DNA from: Marivirga lumbricoides
GTDB lineage: Bacteria > Bacteroidota > Bacteroidia > Cytophagales > Cyclobacteriaceae
Assembly (NCBI RefSeq): GCF_014636295.1
Contig: NZ_BMEC01000003.1
Coordinates: forward strand, 372,001 to 436,000
Direction of reading: 5' to 3'
Length of the DNA stretch: 64,000 nt
Within the stretch, counting starts at the first letter, position 1. Each line of letters opens with the position of its first letter. The notes below the pieces were generated by a model. The model was not told where the DNA came from. It saw only the letters and a program-made list of their open reading frames with translations, and made no database searches. The position numbers and the translations under genes were made by a program. Shown here piece after piece: positions 18,042 through 26,817 of this stretch.

Positions 18042-18929
18042 TTACAGATTAAAATAATTACCGAAAACATCAAAATACTGATGTTCAGGTACTTCGTCAA
18101 ACTTGTACCCGAAATTTAATAGAGTTGTTCGGTTCCCTGGCTTTATTGCAGGAATATGATTTTTAAGCGAGTTAAAATGAGCAGAATTTTTATTGATAAA
18201 CCCCCACACTTTAATAGAAGAATTTGTTTTGCTTAATTTAAATTCGTGCAATACCAGATTGATGTATTTAATGTACTCTTCAAATTTGGTGATTTTAAAG
18301 GAGTTGAATAAAAGCAGATGATCATTTTGAGATACCGCAGCATGAAGATAAAATCTATCGATAAAAACTGAAACTTTTACCTCGCTAGCTAAAGGGGTAT
18401 TTTGGAGCACACTGTTTACCAACATACCACTTTGGTGGGTCACTTTTATTTTGCTGTTAATGTAGATAGACCTAAACCATTGAAGTATGGCTTTATCATA
18501 GGTGAAAATATTAACTGCATCATTACTGTTTACTTTATAATATCCTACAGAATCATTATCATCAACACTGCAGTTCATTTTAAGAAGTGTGCGAGCATTT
18601 TCTTTGGAAAAGTAGGGAAGAGGAACTAAAGTAAACTTATCTGTTTTGAAGGAAAGTATTACCTCTTTCCAAAAACCCACCATTAGCAGATGATGGTGGT
18701 CGAAAAGAGATTGCAAAAGAGTTACTTTTTCTTCAGCATTTTCGGTAGCATCAATAATATAATCTTCCAGAAGTAGAGTTCTGTTATTTTTAGTATCAAT
18801 AATGCATACCTGTAAATCACGACTTCCTACTGATAAAATTAAGCAATACTGCTCAATTTTATCAATAGAGAATTTGTCGTCCTTTATTTTTCGTATTTGT
18901 TTAAAAAATGTGGTTCCTGTGGTAGTCAA
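18042..18929 (-). CDS. DUF3822 family protein
   Basis: 295 residues of DUF3822, a Bacteroidota family found beside coaD. The pattern LILSVGSRDLQVCIIDTKNNRTLLLEDYII near the start and FIDRFYLHAAVSQNDHLLLFNSFKI in the middle suggests two halves of an actin/hexokinase-like ATPase fold (as in pilus-assembly PilM proteins); that is an inference from strand layout. Between coaD (2 nt) and a membrane-anchored protein (4 nt) on one transcript. Confidence 0.85.
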   Translation of the reverse strand: MTTTGTTFFKQIRKIKDDKFSIDKIEQYCLILSVGSRDLQVCIIDTKNNRTLLLEDYIIDATENAEEKVTLLQSLFDHHHLLMVGFWKEVILSFKTDKFTLVPLPYFSKENARTLLKMNCSVDDNDSVGYYKVNSNDAVNIFTYDKAILQWFRSIYINSKIKVTHQSGMLVNSVLQNTPLASEVKVSVFIDRFYLHAAVSQNDHLLLFNSFKITKFEEYIKYINLVLHEFKLSKTNSSIKVWGFINKNSAHFNSLKNHIPAIKPGNRTTLLNFGYKFDEVPEHQYFDVFGNYFNL

Positions 18930-18933
18930 AATA

Positions 18934-19506
18934 TTATTCCCAGTTTCCTGCGGTTGTTACTTCAGATTTAGACCCTACTCTTAAAGCTTTCTCATTATCA
19001 TCTTTTCTCCTTTTAGGATTAATTGGATTAGGATCGCTTACCTCAAAAACGTCTACTTTAATTGAACCTTTTACTATTTTATCAGCAAAGATGTTAAACT
19101 TAGTATTAGTGTTTGGCTTGTAAGGTAGTCTGTCCAGCTTAAATTTAGGAACATCAGAGTAAAGAGAATCAAATACTGGTACTGTACCTAAGGTATCGAT
19201 ATTAATTACAACGCTATCCCCACCGTAATCTCTGGGAATAATTGTTTCAGAACGCTCAGTTACATAGAAGCTACCAGTGTCAATAAAGTTAATGAGCTTG
19301 TCCCAATCGCTAGTGTATTGACCATTCACTCGCTGATAGGCTACTAAACCTTCCCTGATTAATTTTAATTTTTCTATCACAAGTGCCTCTTCTCTTGCAA
19401 TTTTCTTTTCTTGTTGAATATCATCTGCTATACTTTTTACAAAAAAGTAACCGATTGTAACGGCAACTAAAAAAAGGACTATCGAAAAAATCTTTGTTTT
19501 GCTCAT
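18934..19506 (-). CDS. Membrane-anchored protein with pilin-like N-terminal half
   Basis: 190 residues: one N-terminal helix (IFSIVLFLVAVTIGYFFV), a coiled stretch (QQEKKIAREEALVIEKLKLIREGLVAYQ), then RVNGQYTSDWDKLINFI. That last stretch resembles the alphaC/loop of type II secretion pseudopilins, where a tyrosine-rich helix precedes 'NGxYP...L'; the prepilin-peptidase motif itself is absent. With a possible PilM-like DUF3822 partner 4 nt downstream this could be a small envelope machine. Function unknown; the family is common in Cytophagales. Confidence 0.7.
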   Translation of the reverse strand: MSKTKIFSIVLFLVAVTIGYFFVKSIADDIQQEKKIAREEALVIEKLKLIREGLVAYQRVNGQYTSDWDKLINFIDTGSFYVTERSETIIPRDYGGDSVVINIDTLGTVPVFDSLYSDVPKFKLDRLPYKPNTNTKFNIFADKIVKGSIKVDVFEVSDPNPINPKRRKDDNEKALRVGSKSEVTTAGNWE

Positions 19507-19548
19507 CTTACCCTAGTATTATGTCTTTTTTGAATTTAAATTAAAGTG

Positions 19549-20058
19549 CTATTTTAAAGAATTAATCACAAATTTAAAATATCCTGTTAGATTTAAAACT
19601 TCTTCCGGTTTATTTATTGCATGAAACATGTTATGAACCCGTTTTTTTTCTTCATTTTTTAAATCTTCAGCACTAAAAAACTTTAAATCAGTCAATATTT
19701 GATGTTGGAACATTTCAGGATCAGTCCCTAATTTAAGCGCTCCTCCCATTCTTGTTACTTCGTAAAATAATTCAATTGCATGAATTTTGTCATCCATAAA
19801 TTCATTAACGAATAAAAGCTTTTTTACATCAACGTCTAACCCTGTTTCTTCATTAAATTCCCTCTTTAAATTAGCTGAGGCATCCGCTCCAAACTCCATA
19901 CCTCCACCCGGTGGAGACCATAAGTATTCAGCAGGTCCCACCCCATCATGTTTTAGTAGTAAAATTTTACCCGATTCTATTAGTATACCTCCAACTCTTA
20001 CTCTTACCTTTCCACCAAACTGTGCATTGATGCTTTCCTTTGCTGTTTCACTCATCAA
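19549..20058 (-). CDS. Nudix hydrolase
   Basis: 169 residues. Nudix box: GGGMEFGADASANLKREFNEETGL keeps the catalytic REFNEETGL core, but the Glu expected seven residues before Arg-Glu is Ala. The HDGVGPAEYLWSPPG strand before it is typical of the ADP-ribose/NTP pyrophosphatase group. The family cleaves nucleoside diphosphates linked to another group; the substrate is not shown. It is the first gene of the leftward coaD cluster and divergent from the thioesterase gene, 42 nt away. Confidence 0.88.
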   Translation of the reverse strand: MMSETAKESINAQFGGKVRVRVGGILIESGKILLLKHDGVGPAEYLWSPPGGGMEFGADASANLKREFNEETGLDVDVKKLLFVNEFMDDKIHAIELFYEVTRMGGALKLGTDPEMFQHQILTDLKFFSAEDLKNEEKKRVHNMFHAINKPEEVLNLTGYFKFVINSLK

Positions 20059-20072
20059 TATCCATATATTTG
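20043..20072 (+). promoter_or_regulatory. Candidate promoter for the thioesterase-helicase pair
   Basis: TATATTTG at 20065-20072 is a full -7 match; CTG at 20043-20045, 19 nt upstream, is one base off the TTG of the -33 element. Leader to the ATG at 20101 would be about 24 nt. The -33 part lies inside the divergent Nudix gene. Confidence 0.45.
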
Positions 20073-20100
20073 TGATTTATTTAACGGAAAGATAATAATA

Positions 20101-20562
20101 ATGAGTGAAAATATGGTAAAAGATGATTTTAAAGCACGTGTAGAAAAATTTCTTGAACGTCAGGAGTTTATGAAGCACATTGGCTTTAATTTAAGTGTAA
20201 TAGAGGAAGGCCGAACCGAAGGATGGCTTGATATTGAAACTATTCACAAGCAGCAAAAAGGATTGGTTCACGGTGGAGTTACAGCTACTTTGGCTGATAT
20301 TGTAGCGGGTTTTGCTGCCTATACTACCGTTCCTGCAGATTGCCATGTAGTTACTGCAGAAATAAAAGTATCCTATTTTAAGGCAGGAATGGGTGAGAAG
20401 CTGCATGCCATAGGTTATGTAATTAAAAAGGGTAGGAAACTAAACTTTTGTGAAGCGGAAATTTGGTCTGTCTCTGGCGATAAGAGGGATTTAATAGCCA
20501 AGGCAACCACAACCATGGCTGTAATTACTCCAACTGATGTAAACCATAAAATGAATGCCTAA
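20101..20562 (+). CDS. Hotdog-fold thioesterase (PaaI/YbgC group)
   Basis: 153 residues of the PaaI-like acyl-CoA thioesterase family. The central helix motif LVHGGVTATLADIVAGFAA carries the HGG signature, and VTAEIKVSYFKAGMGEKLHAIGYVIKKGRKLNFCEAEIW is the following sheet. It hydrolyses an acyl-CoA thioester, substrate unknown. Its end overlaps the next gene by 8 nt, so the two are translationally coupled. Confidence 0.88.
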   Translation: MSENMVKDDFKARVEKFLERQEFMKHIGFNLSVIEEGRTEGWLDIETIHKQQKGLVHGGVTATLADIVAGFAAYTTVPADCHVVTAEIKVSYFKAGMGEKLHAIGYVIKKGRKLNFCEAEIWSVSGDKRDLIAKATTTMAVITPTDVNHKMNA

Positions 20563-21958
20563 AGCTTCAGACATAATCCGTTCAAAGTTCCCATTTGAGC
20601 CCACACCAGGTCAGGTTCAGTTTTTTAAAGCATTAGATGTTTTTTTTGAACTGAAAGACTCAGACAGGCCCATGATGCTTTTGAAAGGATATGCCGGTAC
20701 AGGGAAAACAACTATAGTGAGTGCATTAGTGCAGTTTTTGCCTTTATTTAATTATAAATATGTGCTAATAGCGCCTACCGGAAGGGCAGCAAAGGTAATG
20801 AGCAACTATGCTAAAAGAATTGCCCTTACAATCCATAAAAAAATATACAGGCAAACAGCTGAGCCGGGGAGCGGGGAACCTAATTTTTCTACACAGAAGA
20901 ATTACCATAAAAACACTTTGTTTATTGTAGATGAAGCCAGTATGCTTTCTGATGATAGTGGTTTCGGAAACTCAAGTCTTTTAAATGATTTAGTATCCTA
21001 TATTTTCCAGAATGAAGGAAATAAAGTACTTTTTATTGGGGATGATGCACAGTTGCCTCCTGTAGGTAAAGCTCAAAGTCCGGGTTTAGATGCCAACTAT
21101 TTAAAAAGTGCTTTTAGAAGTACCGTAATTGAAACGGAGCTTACAGAAGTAATGCGACAAGCTCAGGACTCGGGGATTTTACATAATGCTACCTTGCTGA
21201 GGGCTGAGCTGCCTAAGAAAGATTTGCAGATTAAATTTCAAACCAGATCTTACAAGGATATTTTCAGGATGACAGGTGAGAGATTGGAAGATGGGCTCAG
21301 GTATGCTTATGATAAGTATGGTGTTGATAATACAACCATCATTTGTCGTTCCAACAAAATGGCAGTACAGTATAATGAGTACATACGCAGACAGATTCAT
21401 TTTATGGATGCTGAGCTGGAAGCTGGAGATTTTCTGATGATCGTTAGGAATAACTACGTTTTTCAAACAGAAGAAACCCCCGGAGGTTTTCTTGCCAATG
21501 GAGATTTTATGGAGGTTGTAAAGGTGATCAATTTTGAGGAAATGTATGGCTTGCGCTTTGCGGATTTGGAAATACGTCTTACAGATTATCAGGATCACCC
21601 TAATTTGCAGGTTAAAATTATGATGGACACGCTGCATGCTCCTTCACCATCACTAAGTACTGAGGAATACAGGAAGCTTTATGAGTTGGTTTCGGAAGAT
21701 TATATGGATTTGGCTACAAAATCGGAAAGAAAAGAGGCGATGAAAAGAGATCCTTATCTGAATGCGCTACAGGTAAAGTTTGCCTATGCTTTAACTTGCC
21801 ATAAATCTCAAGGTGGGCAATGGAGCGCAGTATTTGTAGATCAGGGCTACTTAACGGATGAAATGGTGGATAAAGAATATGTGCGCTGGTTGTATACTGC
21901 TATTACAAGAGCAACAAATGAACTTTTTTTAGTGAATTTTAATAATCGTTTTTTCTAA
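20555..21958 (+). CDS. RecD-like/SF1 DNA helicase
   Basis: 467 residues. Walker A GYAGTGKTT (45-53); motif II FIVDEASM; motif III FIGDDAQLPPVG; motif VI LYTAITRATNELFLVNF; plus TCHKSQGGQW near residue 410 (motif V region). This is the short superfamily 1B layout of RecD2/Pif1-like 5'-3' helicases without RecB or RecC. It probably unwinds or remodels DNA in repair. It overlaps the thioesterase gene by 8 nt; the coupling has no obvious functional logic. Confidence 0.9.
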   Translation: MPKASDIIRSKFPFEPTPGQVQFFKALDVFFELKDSDRPMMLLKGYAGTGKTTIVSALVQFLPLFNYKYVLIAPTGRAAKVMSNYAKRIALTIHKKIYRQTAEPGSGEPNFSTQKNYHKNTLFIVDEASMLSDDSGFGNSSLLNDLVSYIFQNEGNKVLFIGDDAQLPPVGKAQSPGLDANYLKSAFRSTVIETELTEVMRQAQDSGILHNATLLRAELPKKDLQIKFQTRSYKDIFRMTGERLEDGLRYAYDKYGVDNTTIICRSNKMAVQYNEYIRRQIHFMDAELEAGDFLMIVRNNYVFQTEETPGGFLANGDFMEVVKVINFEEMYGLRFADLEIRLTDYQDHPNLQVKIMMDTLHAPSPSLSTEEYRKLYELVSEDYMDLATKSERKEAMKRDPYLNALQVKFAYALTCHKSQGGQWSAVFVDQGYLTDEMVDKEYVRWLYTAITRATNELFLVNFNNRFF

Positions 21959-22021
21959 ATGGAACCATTTTAAATTCAATTTTGTATATTTACAACTCGA
22001 TCAAAATATTAAATCAGCATT

Positions 22022-22420
22022 ATGAAAAAATTAGCGTTTATACTAGTAGCATTTTTTGCGGTAAATATTGCAATGGCTCAAACTGCGGATAGCAAAAATG
22101 GTCCGGAAATTACATTTGCAGAAACAGAACATGACTTTGGTGACATCACTCAGGGAGATGTTGTTGAGCATATTTTTAAGTTTGAAAATACGGGAACTGA
22201 GCCTTTGATCTTGTCAAACGTTCAGACTACTTGTGGTTGTACTGCTCCATCATGGCCAAGAGAGCCAATAGCACCGGGAGAAACAGCAGAGCTTACTGTG
22301 AAATTCAATAGCAGAGGCAAAATGGGAAGACAAAATAAGGTAATTACTATTGTTTCTAACATTGGCGAAAACAGAACAGTGAAGATTATCACCAATGTTC
22401 TTCCAAAAGAATCTAAATAA
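22022..22420 (+). CDS. DUF1573 secreted protein
   Basis: 132 residues with a signal peptide (MKKLAFILVAFFAVNIAMAQ) and one DUF1573 domain: FAETEHDFGDITQGDVVEHIFKFENTG...TTCGCTAPSWPREPIAPGETAELTVKFNS. This is an immunoglobulin-like (ASH/MSP-type) domain, common in several copies in Bacteroidota; function unknown. It directly precedes the left end of the degraded insertion element at 22441. Confidence 0.9.
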   Translation: MKKLAFILVAFFAVNIAMAQTADSKNGPEITFAETEHDFGDITQGDVVEHIFKFENTGTEPLILSNVQTTCGCTAPSWPREPIAPGETAELTVKFNSRGKMGRQNKVITIVSNIGENRTVKIITNVLPKESK

Positions 22421-22481
22421 GCATAATAATTAATAACTAGAAGAGGCTGTCTCAAAAGTGAAATTTTATGACAGCCTTTTT

Positions 22482-22655
22482 TTATGATTTTTTCTTAAGC
22501 CTTCCTCCAATAAAAGCCTTCTCCGGGCTGTTTCTTTGTGCTTTTCCGGAAGAAAATTTCAATTGCTTGCCCATCCTGGCCTGGTTGGTTCTAATAGAAT
22601 GACCCCATAAAAAGTGTACTTGATAGCGGTGGCCTCTATTTTGGTGCCATCAGTC
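22482..22655 (-). pseudogene. IS1182-family transposase fragment, frameshifted
   Basis: On the minus strand, from about 22652, the frame reads TDGTKIEATAIKYTF, the DGTKIEANANKYTF signature of IS1182-group transposases. One base missing in a T-run near 22610 moves the reading into the next frame, which continues LWGHSIRTNQARMGKQLK and ends at a stop at 22482-22484. A stop lies directly upstream of the TDG. Only some 55 of about 500 codons remain, so it is dead. Confidence 0.7.
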
Positions 22656-22833
22656 TAAAAGTCTTTTATATATATGTAATCTAAAATTAGATTATACAAG
22701 AGATGATAATATGTTGCTGACTTTCAGATGCATATCATTGATTTTCGTGCAATTGGTTGATAGGCTTTATTTAAATCTTAATCCTTTAAATATGAGTGAG
22801 AAAGTGAAAATAATCTCTATCCGCCACTATTTT

Positions 22834-22944
22834 CAGTCATCGGGGCGAAACTACGTTAGCAATTAAGGTGAATGCGTTTAAAATCCCATCAGGATGACAT
22901 TTCATAAGGACGTGGCTTAATGAATACTGAGGGGATATAATGTC
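22834..22944. repeat. 111-bp imperfect direct repeat, copy 1
   Basis: Similar throughout to 23125-23235 (roughly 85% by eye). It contains the hairpin ATCC/GGAT (22883-22895). Between the two copies lie two perfect 5-bp hairpins with the same TAC loop: GTCCT/AGGAC (22945-22957) and ACCTC/GAGGT (22996-23008). Different stems with one loop are typical of REP-like modules. Confidence 0.75.
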
Positions 22945-23124
22945 GTCCTTACAGGACTTTTAAAGTATGGTAGGTTCATATATTACCAGAATACCACCTC
23001 TACGAGGTTTTGAGCATTGCACATCCCTCTTTAGTTATGTTTCTTAAATCAACGAAACATTTCAGTTGCTATTAGCTTACTTGCATATCAGGTCACAAAC
23101 TTGATTTTAGTGTGTCAAAGACAT

Positions 23125-23235
23125 CAGTCCCAGCGGACGAAACTATGTTAGCAATGAAGCTGAATGGGTTTAAAATCCCATCAGGATGACATTTTATAAG
23201 AACGCTGCTTCATGAATACTGAGGAGATACAATGC
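23125..23235. repeat. 111-bp imperfect direct repeat, copy 2
   Basis: Second copy of the 22834 repeat, running directly into the right inverted end of the element. The core AATCCCATCAGGATGACATT is identical in both copies. Confidence 0.75.
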
Positions 23236-23372
23236 TTTTGAGACAGCTCTTTCATTACAAGGTAATATTTAGCAAATAGCCTACTCACTCTCAAGCCGAA
23301 AAAATACTGAAACTTCTAATATAGGACGTCACATTTATTTTAAACAATGCTTTTAATTTCTTTCCTAAGCTT

Positions 23373-24494
23373 TTAAAAAGCTTCATTAAATGAAATATAA
23401 AATCCACTGCTGTTCTTTCCTACTGCATAGTCAAGCCTCACATTAATTTTCTTTTTCATATCAAATCGGAATCTCAGACCTGCCCCTCCGGCATAATTCC
23501 ACCTGTCCATTCCAAATTCCTTAAACTGATCAGCTACCTGACCCACTGATCCAAAACCTACTACTCCCAACCTCCAAAATAGTTCTTGCCTAATTTCAAG
23601 TTGACCTAATAAAAGTTTTTTGTCCTGAAAAAAACCTTGAAAATAGCCTCTCATCTTTTTATTTCCCCCTAATTGGGCTAACCTGTTAAAAGGTACAGTT
23701 CCAAAATTCGATAAGCTGAATGCATTACCCGCTATTACTGTTTTGTTAGTTAAGGGGTAGTAATAAGCGTAATCAAATGAGATAGCTCCATAATTATGTG
23801 TGCTGCCTGTATAAGTGTTATTAATTTCAATATAACTTTCCAGGAAATGTCCTTTAGTGGGGTAATAAATTCCATCTCTTGTATCATAAATTAGTGCAGG
23901 TCCAATTCCACTTGTTCTATTATAAGCAGCTCCTTCCACTTCATTTTGAATAAAATTTCCGTTGTCTTCCCACTGAATGATATCATAATTCTCAAACCAA
24001 TAGCGAAGGCCTACATATAAATTAGGTTGAACTTCCTTTAGGTAAAAAATTCTTACTCTTGGAAATAAAGCTCTATAGGTGATGGAAATATCCTGATCAT
24101 TATTATTGCCAACACCATAAAAGGGGTATGCATAATTGTAAAAACCAAGCTCCCCCGTGCTGCGCCATTTATTCTTATTCCAGAAAAGCTGAAAAGGTAT
24201 AAAAATAAGTAGTTGATCTTTAGTGGTATAACCGGCTGCCAGCTGCATTTGGCTGGCATTTATAGGTCTTTTTCTGTCTATATAGAAATTGTAGAGGAGG
24301 CTGGCTCCAAAAAACAATCCCGATTCCGGAGTATAATACACAACAGGTAAAGGAAAAAATGAATTTTCATCAGTTACGGTATCCGCAGAATCTAATGGAG
24401 TAGGACTATCGACAGGCGACTCCTGACCAAAAGCCAGGGTTCCTATAAAATAGCAAAGCATTACTAAGATTTTGTACTTTAAAGGTAATTTCAT
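23373..24494 (-). CDS. BamA/TamA-like outer membrane beta-barrel protein
   Basis: 373 residues with a signal peptide (ending TLAFGQ). The C-terminal domain matches the bacterial surface antigen (BamA/TamA) 16-strand barrel: repeated amphipathic strands, RDGIYYPTKGHFLESYIEI, LAQLGGNKKMRGYFQGFFQDK (the RGY/F loop-6-like motif) and GLRFRFDMKKKINVRLDYAVGK near the end. There are no POTRA domains before the barrel, so it is not the assembly factor itself. It lies in the outer membrane; function unknown. Divergent from the TPR-phosphatase gene, 125 nt apart. Confidence 0.85.
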   Translation of the reverse strand: MKLPLKYKILVMLCYFIGTLAFGQESPVDSPTPLDSADTVTDENSFFPLPVVYYTPESGLFFGASLLYNFYIDRKRPINASQMQLAAGYTTKDQLLIFIPFQLFWNKNKWRSTGELGFYNYAYPFYGVGNNNDQDISITYRALFPRVRIFYLKEVQPNLYVGLRYWFENYDIIQWEDNGNFIQNEVEGAAYNRTSGIGPALIYDTRDGIYYPTKGHFLESYIEINNTYTGSTHNYGAISFDYAYYYPLTNKTVIAGNAFSLSNFGTVPFNRLAQLGGNKKMRGYFQGFFQDKKLLLGQLEIRQELFWRLGVVGFGSVGQVADQFKEFGMDRWNYAGGAGLRFRFDMKKKINVRLDYAVGKNSSGFYISFNEAF

Positions 24495-24619
24495 GAACGA
24501 TTACGTCTTGAATTATAAATATTTTAATAGATATTTTGATTACGATTAAATATTGGATTACTTTATTTTGTGTATTTTCAATATCAACTAAAATTTAAGT
24601 TAAAGCTTTATTTAATTAA

Positions 24620-26662
24620 ATGCGCTTATTATTCCTTACCGGTGTTCTTTTTTTTCTTACCTTCAAAGTTTCGGGTCAGGAAGTTTCAACTGATGAACTA
24701 TTAGCTAAAGTTGATAGTGTACCAGACAGTACAAAAATAGAAATATATTTAGATGTAGCTATAGCCTTTCGTATTCTTCAGTCAGATAAGGCTGTGGAAT
24801 ATGCCTCAAATGCTCTGGCAATAGCGGTTAAAAATGGTAACCACCAAAAACAGGCTGAATCTCTACATATTTTAGGCTCTACTTATATTGTTTTGGGTAA
24901 TTATACAAAAGCCACTTCGCTATTGCATGAGGCACTTCAAATGTATGAACTTACCGGGAAGAGAAAAGGAGTGGCCAACACCTCCAATACTTTAGGTATT
25001 TTTTATTTTGAGCAGAAAGATTACAAAAATGCCCTTAAATATTATGAGAAAGCCAAAGCCCTGGTGGATTCCGCTATTGCCCCTGGAAGCTATGCTACTT
25101 ATCAACTAAATATCGGTGAGGTTTACCAGGCAATGGGGCAAAATGAGAAAGCTTCTGATATTGAAAAAAATGCTTTGACCACTTTTAAATTAGTAGGCGA
25201 TATTGATGGTATGGCTTATGCAAATGGGGTTTTAGCTAAAATTAAATTCAGGGAAGGAAATTATGAGGCAGCACTTCGTTTATGTGAGGAAGCTTTAGCG
25301 CTATTTAATGAAGCACAGGATCATTTAGGGGCTGTCGAGTATTTACATCTTTTGGCCAAAATCCATATTAAATTAGATAAGATTGATCGGGCTAAAGATT
25401 ATGCAATGGCAGCTTTGGAACTTTCAAACCAAATAAGCACGCTTAGGCTAAAGATAGCTTCATTTAATATTCTGGCAGATATTTCTATTAAAGAAGGTAA
25501 TTATTTTCAAGCGTATCAGTATAAAGATTCATTTGTGGTACTTAAGGATAGTTTAATGGATGTTGAAAAGCAGAAAAATATTACTAATCTTAGAATCCTT
25601 AACGAGTCATCCCGTAAAGAACAGGAAAACGAATTATTGCGTGTTGAGCAACAGTTGCAGGTAAAGAAGATAGAGGAACAGAGAATTATAAATATATCAG
25701 TTTTAGGAGCATTGTTGCTGATTGCCATTTTTGCATTAATTACTTTCAGAAGTAAACAGAGCAAACAGAGAGCAAATACTTTACTGCGTAAGCAAAACGA
25801 AGAGATATTAATGCAAAGGGAAGAAATTGAAGCGCAATCTGAAGGGCTAAAATTTATTAATCGGGAAGTCATTAATAAAAATAAGCTCATTGAAGAGAAG
25901 AACAAGAATATCACAGATAGTATTAATTATGCAAAAAGGATTCAGAATGCACTTTTGCCATTTTCTGAGCGAATAGCTAAATCAATTCCTGAGCATTTTA
26001 TCTTTTACAAACCCAAAGATATTGTTAGTGGAGATTTCTATTGGTTTAAGGAGTTGAAGGATAAAGTAGTTATTGCTGTGGCTGATTGCACAGGACATGG
26101 CATTCCTGGCGCTTTTATGAGTTTTATTGGGCACGATACTTTAAACCATGTAATTAATGTAAAGCACATTACAGAGCCTGAGGAGATTTTGAAGAACCTG
26201 AAGAACAATATTATTCATCTCTTAAGGCAGGAAGAAAATGATAACAGGGATGGGATGGATATTTCTGTTTGCGTGTGGGACAGGAGGAAGAATATCGTAG
26301 AATTTGCAGGAGCCAATCATTCACTACTTTACATTCAGAATGGAAAGCTATTTGAATTAAAGGGCAACAGAACTACGATAGGCTTTGAAGAAGAGAAACA
26401 GACGCGAACCTTCGATACTAAAAGAATAGATATTACTTCCGACACCATGTTCTATCTTTTTACCGATGGTTATGTTGATCAGTTTGGCAGCAGTAAAGAT
26501 GTAAAGTTTATGAAGAATAGGTTCCGGGATTTATTGTTAGGTATCTATGAGAAGAAAGTGGAAACACAGGAAGTAATTATCAGAGAAACCATGGAACAAT
26601 GGATGCAAAACACAGAGCAAATTGATGATATCCTGGTGATGGGGTTCAGGTTATATGATTGA
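24620..26662 (+). CDS. TPR sensor with cytoplasmic SpoIIE/PP2C phosphatase
   Basis: 680 residues. Signal peptide (1-19), periplasmic TPR array (about 50-320), coiled coil, membrane helix (IINISVLGALLLIAIFALITF, about 355-375), second coiled coil (QREEIEAQSEGLKFINREVINKNKLIEEKNKNITDSINYAKRIQNALLP), then a PPM/SpoIIE phosphatase domain with metal-binding motifs SGDFYWF, ADCTGHGIPGAFMS and DGMDIS, FTDGYVDQFG and QIDDILVMGF. The ITDSINYAKRIQ linker is standard for this Bacteroidota group. It should dephosphorylate a protein, probably an anti-sigma-antagonist, after a periplasmic signal. No partner is next to it. Confidence 0.92.
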   Translation: MRLLFLTGVLFFLTFKVSGQEVSTDELLAKVDSVPDSTKIEIYLDVAIAFRILQSDKAVEYASNALAIAVKNGNHQKQAESLHILGSTYIVLGNYTKATSLLHEALQMYELTGKRKGVANTSNTLGIFYFEQKDYKNALKYYEKAKALVDSAIAPGSYATYQLNIGEVYQAMGQNEKASDIEKNALTTFKLVGDIDGMAYANGVLAKIKFREGNYEAALRLCEEALALFNEAQDHLGAVEYLHLLAKIHIKLDKIDRAKDYAMAALELSNQISTLRLKIASFNILADISIKEGNYFQAYQYKDSFVVLKDSLMDVEKQKNITNLRILNESSRKEQENELLRVEQQLQVKKIEEQRIINISVLGALLLIAIFALITFRSKQSKQRANTLLRKQNEEILMQREEIEAQSEGLKFINREVINKNKLIEEKNKNITDSINYAKRIQNALLPFSERIAKSIPEHFIFYKPKDIVSGDFYWFKELKDKVVIAVADCTGHGIPGAFMSFIGHDTLNHVINVKHITEPEEILKNLKNNIIHLLRQEENDNRDGMDISVCVWDRRKNIVEFAGANHSLLYIQNGKLFELKGNRTTIGFEEEKQTRTFDTKRIDITSDTMFYLFTDGYVDQFGSSKDVKFMKNRFRDLLLGIYEKKVETQEVIIRETMEQWMQNTEQIDDILVMGFRLYD

Positions 26663-26805
26663 TTTTATTGTTATTTTATTTGTGTAATTTTGCACTTTAA
26701 TTAGTTTTGTTAGTTTTTTAGCTTAATGTTCGTTTTATAACATGTTGATTATCAGTATTTAAAAAGGTTGCTAAAAAAAGTTTATGCTTAACAGATTCAT
26801 CCTGT

Positions 26806-26813
26806 TATTTTTG
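26806..26813 (+). promoter_or_regulatory. -7 element TATTTTTG, leaderless guaA
   Basis: A full TAnnTTTG match whose last G is 4 nt before the guaA ATG (26818). In Bacteroidota the transcript starts about 4-6 nt after this element, i.e. at or next to the A of the ATG. No clear TTG lies 19-20 nt upstream (ATG is found there). Confidence 0.5.
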
Positions 26814-26817
26814 CACC

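Larger units (their letters stand above)
22441..23251. mobile_element. Degraded IS1182-type element, about 0.8 kb
   Basis: The left end AAGAGGCTGTCTCAAAAG (22441-22458) and right end CTTTTGAGACAGCTCTT (23235-23251) are inverted copies differing by one missing G. A transposase scrap lies just inside the left end on the minus strand. The rest is filled with a 111-bp imperfect direct repeat and small hairpins. The element cannot move by itself. Near the left end, AGGCTGTC (22444-22451) and GACAGCCT (22470-22477) plus T's also form a hairpin that may terminate the DUF1573 gene. Confidence 0.7.
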
